This document shows, in pieces, positions 50,814 to 57,674 of a DNA stretch of 64,000 nt. The notes beneath the pieces were generated by a model, which worked only from the letters and a program-made list of their open reading frames with translations, had not been told where the DNA came from and searched no databases. Location: the NCBI GenBank assembly GCA_035501255.1, contig DATJWM010000039.1, forward strand, positions 1-64,000, read 5' to 3'. The stretch's first letter is position 1, and every line of letters starts with the position of its first letter. Origin of the DNA: JAFAZI01 sp035501255. GTDB taxonomy: Bacteria; Actinomycetota; Actinomycetes; JAFAQI01. The translations under genes were made by a program, and so were the position numbers.

Positions 50814-51748
50814 CGGTGGTCCTCACGGGCGCCCGCATCGCCGACGGTGGCGAGGTGCGGGCCGCCGACGAGGCTGAGATAGATGTCCTCGAGACTCGGT
50901 CGGCTCGCGTTGAGGCTTTCCAGCGGGATGTTGTTGTCGAGCGACCAGCCGGTCAGGGCGTGCAGGACGGCGACGTCGTCCTCGGTGGTCAATTCACAGA
51001 AGCCGTGCTGGTCGAGCGCGACGGCGACCGGCAGGCCGCCAGGGTCCACGCCGTCGGGCAACTTGAACCGGATGTGCGCCGCCGCCCGATCCCGACCGCC
51101 GAGGGAGTCGGGAGAGCCCTCGGCGACGACCTTCCCGCTGCCGATCACCACGATTCGATCGGCGAGTGCCTGTGCCTCGTCCATGTAGTGGGTGGTGAGC
51201 ATGATCGTCGTCCCGAGGGCCCGCAGTCCCGCCACCATCTCCCACGCGCCGCGCCGAGCCGACGGATCGAACCCGGTCGTCGGCTCGTCGAGGAACAGCA
51301 ACGCGGGGTTGCCGATGATGCCGTAGGCGACGTCGAGGCGCCGTTGCTGACCGCCGGAGAGCTTGCTCACCCGTGCACCAGCTTTCTCCTCCAGCCCGAC
51401 CAGACCGATCACTTCGTCGACGTTGCGCGGGTTCGGGTAGTAGTCCGCGGTGCGGTTGAGCGTCTCGCGAACGGTGAGGTACGGGTCGGCCGCGGTGCCT
51501 TGGAGCACGATCCCGATCCCTTCACGCCAGGCCCGATCGCCATGCTGCGGGTCGCGCCCGAGGACGCTCACCTGACCGCTGTCGCGGTGCAGATACCCCT
51601 CGAGCACCTCGAGGGTCGTCGTCTTGCCCGCGCCGTTGGGTCCGAGAAGAGCCACGCAGGCGCCCTCCTCGACGGTGAACGTCACGCCCGCTACGGCGCG
51701 GACGCTGCCGTAGCTCTTGTGCAGATCGTCGACGACGATTGCGGCCAT
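50810..51748 (-). CDS. ABC-2 type exporter, ATPase subunit
   Basis: 312 aa from ATG 51748 (AGAGG about ten bases upstream). DrrA-type ATPase: Walker A LLGPNGAGKTTTLEVLEG, Q-loop GIVLQGTAADPYLTV, signature SKLSGGQQRRLDVA, Walker B LLFLDEPTTGFDP, His switch in TTHYMDEAQAL. C-terminal 80 residues belong to the DUF4162-like domain of drug-export ATPases. Works with the adjacent permease. Confidence 0.92.
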   Translation of the reverse strand: MAAIVVDDLHKSYGSVRAVAGVTFTVEEGACVALLGPNGAGKTTTLEVLEGYLHRDSGQVSVLGRDPQHGDRAWREGIGIVLQGTAADPYLTVRETLNRTADYYPNPRNVDEVIGLVGLEEKAGARVSKLSGGQQRRLDVAYGIIGNPALLFLDEPTTGFDPSARRGAWEMVAGLRALGTTIMLTTHYMDEAQALADRIVVIGSGKVVAEGSPDSLGGRDRAAAHIRFKLPDGVDPGGLPVAVALDQHGFCELTTEDDVAVLHALTGWSLDNNIPLESLNASRPSLEDIYLSLVGGPHLATVGDAGAREDHR

Positions 51749-51788
51749 GTCGGTGGTGCCTCTCTGATGCGACAACTGCCTGTCGACG

Positions 51789-52784
51789 CTACGGGTTCCT
51801 CGACGCCGCCCCAATCGGGGGTAGGACCTCTCGTCCGGACAGCAGCCAGGTGAAGCCGCCGAGTCCGGACGGGTCGGCAAGGGTGGCCACGTCGCCGGCA
51901 GCCTTCAGTCCGGAGATGAACTCGACCGGATCACCGGCGTAGGTGGTCGTCGGTTCCGCGACGCCGAGTGCGGCCAGCGCGTCGTGCTGCGTGATCAGGA
52001 GGTCACCCTCGGTGGCGAGCGAGTCGAACAGGACGTGCGCGGTCAGGTCACACGAGCCGTCCGGGACGGGTCGGACCTCGCGCCCGCACCGATAGCCGGT
52101 CAACGTCCCCGCCCGGTGCAGCTCAGGGTGGGCGGCGTAGTCGATCGCGACCGCCACCCCACGGTCGAGGCAGGCGCACAGGGTGCGCCAGAGGGCATCC
52201 CGCGTCCGCCCGATCTCGATCCGGTCGCCCGGCTCGTGCACGGGCCACCAGCGTTGCTGCCAGGCGAGCGCGTCCCCTGCGAGGCGAGGGCCGAGTGTCT
52301 CCTCGCCGGTGAGATGAACGTCGATCCGGTGCGGACCGTGGGTGGTGTTGATCGCGACGTCGATCGGCACGACGTCGAGCAGCTCGTTCGCCAGCAGCAA
52401 GCCGGTGAACCCCTTGGGTGGTTCGGAGCGCCAATCAACGCGGTCGCACAACCCTTCCGGGCGGGGCGCGACATCGACCCCCACCAGCTGCCAATGCTGG
52501 GGCGTCATTGCCGCGAGCTCGTGCAGGAGTTCGCCGCCCCCGGCGCCGACGTCGACGACGCTGAACCGCCCCGGCCCGACCGCCTCCTCGACTCGCCGGG
52601 CCAGCGCCGCGATCACCGTTGCCCATCGGGCGTTGTCGTGTGCTGACGTCCGGAAGTGGCGCGCGGGGGTCCCGCTCGTGCGGTAGAAGCCACGCTCGCC
52701 GTACAACGCTCGGTCGATCGCCGTGCTCCAAGGCACGGGCGGCGCAGTCAAGCGCTGCGCGAGGGATGCTGCCGGCGCCTGCAC
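51789..52784 (-). CDS. MidA-like SAM-dependent methyltransferase
   Basis: 331 aa from GTG 52784, chosen because TAACGT ends seven bases upstream on this strand (GTG 52793 is an alternative). Class I methyltransferase of the COG1565/MidA type: SVVDVGAGGGELLHEL (SAM motif I), LLLANELLDVVPIDV (the NELLDAxP-like signature) and YAAHPELHRAG. In eukaryotes NDUFAF7/MidA methylates the NuoD homologue (49-kDa subunit Arg), and an orphan nuoD is 1.8 kb away, a possible functional link. Divergent from the DUF2520 gene. Confidence 0.85.
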   Translation of the reverse strand: MQAPAASLAQRLTAPPVPWSTAIDRALYGERGFYRTSGTPARHFRTSAHDNARWATVIAALARRVEEAVGPGRFSVVDVGAGGGELLHELAAMTPQHWQLVGVDVAPRPEGLCDRVDWRSEPPKGFTGLLLANELLDVVPIDVAINTTHGPHRIDVHLTGEETLGPRLAGDALAWQQRWWPVHEPGDRIEIGRTRDALWRTLCACLDRGVAVAIDYAAHPELHRAGTLTGYRCGREVRPVPDGSCDLTAHVLFDSLATEGDLLITQHDALAALGVAEPTTTYAGDPVEFISGLKAAGDVATLADPSGLGGFTWLLSGREVLPPIGAASRNP

Positions 52785-52791
52785 CCCCGAC

Positions 52792-52797
52792 ACGTTA
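52792..52797 (-). promoter_or_regulatory. -10 element TAACGT of a leaderless promoter (midA)
   Basis: TAACGT on the minus strand ends seven bases before GTG 52784. On the plus strand TACCCT at 52803-52808 may serve the divergent DUF2520 gene. Confidence 0.5.
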
Positions 52798-52845
52798 CGG
52801 CGTACCCTGTTCGCGTCCGGTACCCCGCCGTGAGGACTGGAACCC

Positions 52846-53748
52846 ATGACCTCGCTCCCTCCGGCGCAGCGTCCTGCCCGGCTCGCGGTCGGCGCCATCG
52901 GTGCCGGCCGGGTAGGGGCCGTGCTGCTCGCCGCGCTCGCCCGCGCCGGGCACCGAGCAGTGGCCGTGTCCGCGGTCTCGCAGCCGAGCCTGCGACGGGC
53001 GGAACTGCTGATCCCGCAAGCCGAGGTCCTTGCCGCGGACGAGGTCGCGGCACGCAGCGAGCTGTTGCTGCTTGCCGTCCCCGACGACGAGCTGGCTGAT
53101 CTGGTGCGCGGTCTCGCAGGCTCCGGCGTCGTGCGTCGAGGCACGCTCGTCGTCCACACCAGCGGCGCGCACGGAATCGGGGTGCTCGCCCCCCTGACCG
53201 ACACCGGTGCGCTTCCCCTTGCCCTGCACCCGGCGATGACGTTCACCGGCACGGAGGTTGATCTCCAACGGCTCGGCGGGGCGTGTTTCGGAGTCACGAC
53301 GGTTGGCGACCTTCGCCCGGTGGCGGAGGCGATCGTGATCGAGATGGGCGCCGAACCGGTGTGGATCGAGGAAACCGCGCGGGCGGTCTACCACGCCGGG
53401 CTCGCGTTCGGGGCAAACAACCTCGTGACTCTCGTCGCGCAGGCCGGCGATCTGCTTCGCGCTGCCGGCGTCGAGCGCCCGCAGAGCATGCTCGGTCCGT
53501 TGCTCGGCGCTGCGCTCGACAACGCGTTGCGCCACGGCGATCGGGCGCTGACCGGTCCGGTCGCGCGCGGAGACGCGTCGACCGTTCTCGCCCATCTGGA
53601 GGCGATCTCGGCGAGCGCGCCGGAGGCCATCCGCGCCTACGTCGAGATGTCCCGCCTGACCGCGCTGCGTGCGCTTGCCGCCGGGATCCTCAGCGCCGAA
53701 CGGGCGGAGGCACTGCTCGACGTGCTAGCGGCCCGGGAACGCGAGTGA
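52846..53748 (+). CDS. DUF2520 Rossmann-fold oxidoreductase-like protein
   Basis: 300 aa from ATG 52846. N-terminal NAD(P)-binding fold VGAIGAGRVGAVLLAALARA, then LLLAVPDDELADLVRGLAG and LHPAMTFTGTEVDLQRLGGA; C-terminal helical DUF2520 domain. Resembles pyrroline-5-carboxylate or ketopantoate-like reductases. Found directly before panC in actinobacteria (Rv3603c equivalent), which suggests a link to pantothenate, perhaps ketopantoate reduction; unproven. GTGA overlap with panC. Confidence 0.87.
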   Translation: MTSLPPAQRPARLAVGAIGAGRVGAVLLAALARAGHRAVAVSAVSQPSLRRAELLIPQAEVLAADEVAARSELLLLAVPDDELADLVRGLAGSGVVRRGTLVVHTSGAHGIGVLAPLTDTGALPLALHPAMTFTGTEVDLQRLGGACFGVTTVGDLRPVAEAIVIEMGAEPVWIEETARAVYHAGLAFGANNLVTLVAQAGDLLRAAGVERPQSMLGPLLGAALDNALRHGDRALTGPVARGDASTVLAHLEAISASAPEAIRAYVEMSRLTALRALAAGILSAERAEALLDVLAARERE

Positions 53749-54605
53749 CCGCACCTCGCGTCGCGCGCACGGTCGAGGAGCTTGCTCTCGCCAGAGCCGA
53801 GCTATCGGGCCGAGTGGCGGTCGTGATGACCATGGGCGCGCTGCACGAGGGTCACCTGAACCTCATGCGGGAGGGCAGGGAACGTTCCGACTCGCTGCTG
53901 GTCACCATCTTCGTCAACCCGTTGCAGTTCGGGCCGAACGAGGACTTCGATCGCTACCCGCGCTCACTGGCCGTCGACCTGGACACGTGCGCCCGGGCGG
54001 GGGTCGACCTGGTCTTCGCGCCGTCGGTCGAGGCCATGTACCCGCCGGGCGAGCCGATTCCCTGGGTCAGCGCGGGCCATCTGGGGACCGTGCTTGAGGG
54101 TGAGTCGCGCCCGGGGCACTTCGACGGCGTGGTGACGGTCGTGGTGAAGCTCCTGCGTCTGACCCGGCCGGACCTCGCGCTGTTCGGGCAGAAGGACGCG
54201 CAGCAGCTCGCCCTGATCCGCCGCGCGGTTGCCGATCATGACCTTGCGGTGGAAATCATCGGGGTGCCAACGGTGCGCGAGCCGGACGGCCTGGCGATGT
54301 CCAGCCGTAACCGCTATCTCGACCCTCCCGGCCGGCAGGTCGCTCGCGTGCTGTCCCGCGCGCTGATGGTGGGAGCGCACGCGTCTCCGGGCGGAGCCGA
54401 CGCGGTGCTCATGGCCGCGCGTTCGGTGCTGGCCGACACTCCGGAGGTGGCGGTGGACTATCTGGTGCTCGTCGACGACGCGACGTGGGAGGCACCTGAC
54501 AGCACTACCACCGATGCGCGACTATTGGTCGCCGGTCGGATCGGTGCGACCAGGCTGATCGACAATGTCGCTGTTGCCCTCGGCACCCGAGACTCAGTGG
54601 GCTGA
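53745..54605 (+). CDS. panC: Pantothenate synthetase
   Basis: 286 aa from GTG 53745 (GTGA overlap). Nucleotidyltransferase motifs: VMTMGALHEGHLNLMR (HxGH), FVNPLQFGPNEDFDRYPR, GQKDAQQLALIRR and MSSRNRYL (KMSKS-like). It joins pantoate and beta-alanine with ATP. panD, often between panC and coaX, is not here; coaX follows after nine bases. Confidence 0.94.
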   Translation: MTAPRVARTVEELALARAELSGRVAVVMTMGALHEGHLNLMREGRERSDSLLVTIFVNPLQFGPNEDFDRYPRSLAVDLDTCARAGVDLVFAPSVEAMYPPGEPIPWVSAGHLGTVLEGESRPGHFDGVVTVVVKLLRLTRPDLALFGQKDAQQLALIRRAVADHDLAVEIIGVPTVREPDGLAMSSRNRYLDPPGRQVARVLSRALMVGAHASPGGADAVLMAARSVLADTPEVAVDYLVLVDDATWEAPDSTTTDARLLVAGRIGATRLIDNVAVALGTRDSVG

Positions 54606-54614
54606 AGGAGAGAC

Positions 54615-55382
54615 GTGCTCCTCACGATCGATGTCGGCAACACCAACACGGTCATCGGCTACTTCGACGGCGATCGCCTTGCCGAGTCGTGGCGGATCAA
54701 GACGGACACCCGCGCGACCGCGGACGAGCTGGCACTGCTGTTTCGGGGCCTGCTCGTCGACAGCCCACCGCCGGACGGCATCGCTGCCTGTTCGACCGTT
54801 CCCTCGGTGCTGCACGAATTGCGCGGCGTCTTTGCCCGCCACTACCCGACCGTCCCCGCCGTGATCGTCGAGCCGGGCGTCAAGACCGGTGTTCCGTTGC
54901 TCTACGACAACCCCAGGGAGGTCGGCGCCGACCGAATCGTCAACACCCTCGCGGCGTTCTCCCTCTACGGGGGACCGGCCATCGTCGTCGACTTCGGTAC
55001 GTCGACCAACTTCGACGTCGTGAGCGACAAGGGTGAGTTCCTCGGAGGTGCGCTCGCGCCGGGGATCGAGATCTCGATCGACGCACTCGCCGCGCGCGGC
55101 GCGCGGCTGTTCAAAGTCGAGCTTGCCCGGCCTCGGACCGTGATCGCGAAGAGCACCGTCGAGGCGTTGCAGTCCGGGATGGTCTACGGGTTCGCCGGTC
55201 AGATTGACGGCCTCGTACGCCGGATCAGCGAGGAGATCGACGCGGATCCGGTCGTGATCGCGACCGGGGGCCTCGCGCCGCTCGTGATCGACGAGTGCGA
55301 GACCGTGACCGAATACGAGCCCGACCTGACTTTGATCGGGCTGCGCCTGGTCTTCGAGCGCAACGTCACCGAACTCCCATAG
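54615..55382 (+). CDS. coaX: Type III pantothenate kinase
   Basis: 255 aa from GTG 54615 with GGAG five to six bases upstream. ASKHA fold: LLTIDVGNTNTVIGYFDG, EVGADRIVNTLAAF, VDFGTSTNFDVVS and GALAPGIEISIDALA. It phosphorylates pantothenate in CoA synthesis, needs a monovalent cation and is not feedback-inhibited by CoA in known members. Its TAG at 55380-55382 lies at the first base of repeat array C. Confidence 0.92.
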   Translation: MLLTIDVGNTNTVIGYFDGDRLAESWRIKTDTRATADELALLFRGLLVDSPPPDGIAACSTVPSVLHELRGVFARHYPTVPAVIVEPGVKTGVPLLYDNPREVGADRIVNTLAAFSLYGGPAIVVDFGTSTNFDVVSDKGEFLGGALAPGIEISIDALAARGARLFKVELARPRTVIAKSTVEALQSGMVYGFAGQIDGLVRRISEEIDADPVVIATGGLAPLVIDECETVTEYEPDLTLIGLRLVFERNVTELP

Positions 55383-55470
55383 CGGCGTCACGCCGGTACG
55401 GGTATGGCAGAGCGGCGTCACGCCGCTACGGGTATGGCAGAGCGGCGTCACGCCGGTATCGGGGTCGATA
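55381..55470 (-). repeat. 30-bp tandem repeat array C (three units, inverted relative to A and B)
   Basis: Units at 55381, 55411 and 55441. Each contains AGCGGCGTCACGCC, the reverse complement of the core of array B (19-20 contiguous bases shared). Units 1 and 2 differ at two bases; unit 3 diverges into the -10 region of lysS. The first unit overlaps the coaX stop codon. Confidence 0.92.
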
Positions 55471-55474
55471 ACCT
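55469..55474 (+). promoter_or_regulatory. -10 element TAACCT at the end of repeat array C (lysS)
   Basis: TAACCT ends eight bases before GTG 55483 (leaderless). The last palindrome (55444-55454) begins 25 bases upstream. Confidence 0.55.
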
Positions 55475-55482
55475 TGCCCGCT

Positions 55483-57000
55483 GTGAGCGACGTGACCGAT
55501 CAGCCCAACGAGGTCCCGGACTCCGCCGGTTCTGCGGAGTCCGAGCAGATGCGCGTCCGCCGAGAGAAGCTTGCCCGGATCGAGGCCGACGGCGGCACCG
55601 GATATCCGGTGGGTGTGCCGCGCACGGCGACGGCGGCACAGGTGAGGCAGCGATTCCCCGATCTGGAGGCGGATGCCTCGACCGGTCAACGGGTGTCGGT
55701 CGTGGGCCGCGTGATGCTCAAGCGCGATGGCGGCAAGCTGTGTTTCGCGACTCTGCGCGACGGGTCCGGTGAGCTCCAGGTCATGCTCTCCCTCGACCGG
55801 CTGGGCGAGGACCGGCTCGGAGCGTGGAAGCGCGACGTCGACCTCGGCGACCACGTCAGCGTCGACGGCGAGGTGATCACCAGCAAGCGGGGCGAGCTAT
55901 CGGTGCTCGCGGACGGATGGACGATGGCCGGCAAGGCCTTGCGGCCGTTGCCGGAGAAGTGGCACGGCCTTGCTGATGAGGAGACCCGGGTGCGTCGCCG
56001 GTATCTCGACCTGATCGTCAACCAGGACGCCCGCGAACTCGTGCGCGTGCGGGCCGTCGTCCTTGCGTCACTGCGTCGGACGCTGGACGCTCGCGGCTTC
56101 ATCGAGGTTGAGACACCGGTTCTCCAGGTCTTGCACGGCGGCGCCGCGGCCCGCCCGTTCGCGACCCATCTCAACGCCTTCGATCTCGACATGTATCTGC
56201 GGATCGCCCTCGAACTTCCGCTCAAACGCCTGGTCGTCGGTGGCATCGAGCGGGTGTATGAGATCGGTCGCAACTTCCGCAACGAAGGCGTGGACACCTC
56301 GCACAGCCCCGAGTTCACGATGCTGGAGGCCTACGAGGCTTTCGGTGACTACGATTCGATGGCCGAGCTGACCCGGGCGCTGGTTCTCGACGCGGCCCGC
56401 GCGCTGGGCGGCTCCGTCGTCCCGCGGGCCGGCGGTGGTGAGCTCGAGCTCGACGTGCCTTGGCGCACGGTCACCGTGTACGGCGCCGTCAGCGAGGCGG
56501 CGGGCGAGACGATCACACCCGATACGCCGGGAGACGACCTCGTTCGGATTGCGCGCGCGCACGACGTCACGCTTCGACCCGAGTGGGATCACGCCGAGAT
56601 CGTCCTCGAGCTCTACGAACAGCTCGTCGAGCACACCTTGATCGAGCCGACCTTCGTGCGCGACTACCCGGCCGATGCCCGCCCGCTCGCCCGCCCGCAT
56701 CGTGAGGATCCACGCCTGGCCGAGGCCTGGGATCTGGTCATCAACGGGATCGAGCTCGCCCCGGCGTACTCCGAGCTCGTCGATCCGCTCGAGCAGCGTC
56801 GGCGGCTGACCGAGCAGTCGGCCCGCGCGGCGGGCGGCGACGCCGAGGCGATGCAGCTCGACGAGGACTTCCTGCGAGCGCTCGAGCACGGCGCACCGCC
56901 GATGGGGGGAATGGGCCTGGGCGTCGACCGCCTGATCATGCTGCTGACCGGCGTCAACATTCGTGAGGCAATCACCTTTCCATTGTTGCGGCCGCTCTAG
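55483..57000 (+). CDS. lysS: Lysyl-tRNA synthetase, class II
   Basis: 505 aa from GTG 55483 (a TTG three codons earlier overlaps the -10 and is unlikely). OB-fold anticodon-binding domain about 70-170 (RVSVVGRVMLKRDGGKLCFA). Class II core: motif 2 EIGRNFRNEGVDTSHSPEF and motif 3 GMGLGVDRLIMLLTG. Charges tRNA-Lys. Between coaX and lsr2, as in mycobacteria. Confidence 0.95.
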   Translation: MSDVTDQPNEVPDSAGSAESEQMRVRREKLARIEADGGTGYPVGVPRTATAAQVRQRFPDLEADASTGQRVSVVGRVMLKRDGGKLCFATLRDGSGELQVMLSLDRLGEDRLGAWKRDVDLGDHVSVDGEVITSKRGELSVLADGWTMAGKALRPLPEKWHGLADEETRVRRRYLDLIVNQDARELVRVRAVVLASLRRTLDARGFIEVETPVLQVLHGGAAARPFATHLNAFDLDMYLRIALELPLKRLVVGGIERVYEIGRNFRNEGVDTSHSPEFTMLEAYEAFGDYDSMAELTRALVLDAARALGGSVVPRAGGGELELDVPWRTVTVYGAVSEAAGETITPDTPGDDLVRIARAHDVTLRPEWDHAEIVLELYEQLVEHTLIEPTFVRDYPADARPLARPHREDPRLAEAWDLVINGIELAPAYSELVDPLEQRRRLTEQSARAAGGDAEAMQLDEDFLRALEHGAPPMGGMGLGVDRLIMLLTGVNIREAITFPLLRPL

Positions 57001-57114
57001 CCCGGACCAATGCCCGGTTGATAGTTACCGGAAATCCTGTCGTGCCGCGTCGTTGTTGACGGTGGGATATGGTCGGATCGATCGGCAGTTTTCGTATTGG
57101 CGGGAGAATTCACC

Positions 57115-57447
57115 ATGGCCCAACGAGTCCAAATTCTTTTGGTCTGTGACCTGCACGACGACGACACCGCAGGCACCGAGACGGTGTCTTTCACCGTCGA
57201 TGGATCCTCCTACGAGATTGACGTGTGCGATTCACACGCCAGCGAAATGCGCGAGGCATTCGCGCCGTACGTTGCCGCGGCCCGACGCAGCAGCCGCGGG
57301 TCGGCGGGTCGTCGTCGCCGTCGGGGCCGGGCGGCCGGCGCGGACCCCGGCGAGGTGCGCGCGTGGGCGCGGGCGAACAACGTCAAGGTCAGCGAGCGTG
57401 GCCGAATCAGCGCCGAAGTGCTCGACCAGTACGCCGCCGCGCACTGA
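57115..57447 (+). CDS. lsr2: Lsr2-like nucleoid-associated protein
   Basis: 110 aa from ATG 57115 with GGGAG eight bases upstream. N-terminal dimerisation domain (MAQRVQILLVCDLHDDD; TVSFTVDGSSYEIDVC) and a basic linker with RRRRRGR; C-terminal DNA-binding ARANNVKVSERGRISAEVL with the RGR hook. It binds AT-rich DNA and silences foreign genes. The upstream 114 bases are noticeably more AT-rich than the surroundings, which would allow self-binding. Confidence 0.94.
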   Translation: MAQRVQILLVCDLHDDDTAGTETVSFTVDGSSYEIDVCDSHASEMREAFAPYVAAARRSSRGSAGRRRRRGRAAGADPGEVRAWARANNVKVSERGRISAEVLDQYAAAH

Positions 57448-57674
57448 GCCCAACCTCCACCGAACCGGCCACCGTTGCCTCGGAGGTCGAATCCGAGAAG
57501 TTTCCGCCGTGGGCTGAACCGGAATGCTCGACCGGTCGATGAGGTTGTCAACCCGATAGTCGCGTTTCGCGTCGGATCAGTGCGTGCGACACACATCCGA
57601 CACGAGCCGGGGCTAGCATGCGGGGAGTGGGGCCAAGCGGGTCCCCCGCCCTGCTTCGGTCGAGGAGCGAGTGA

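Noticed and set aside
57550..57575. ClgR operator upstream of clpC
   Set aside because: CGCGTTTCGCG is present but does not match the known spaced half-sites well enough.
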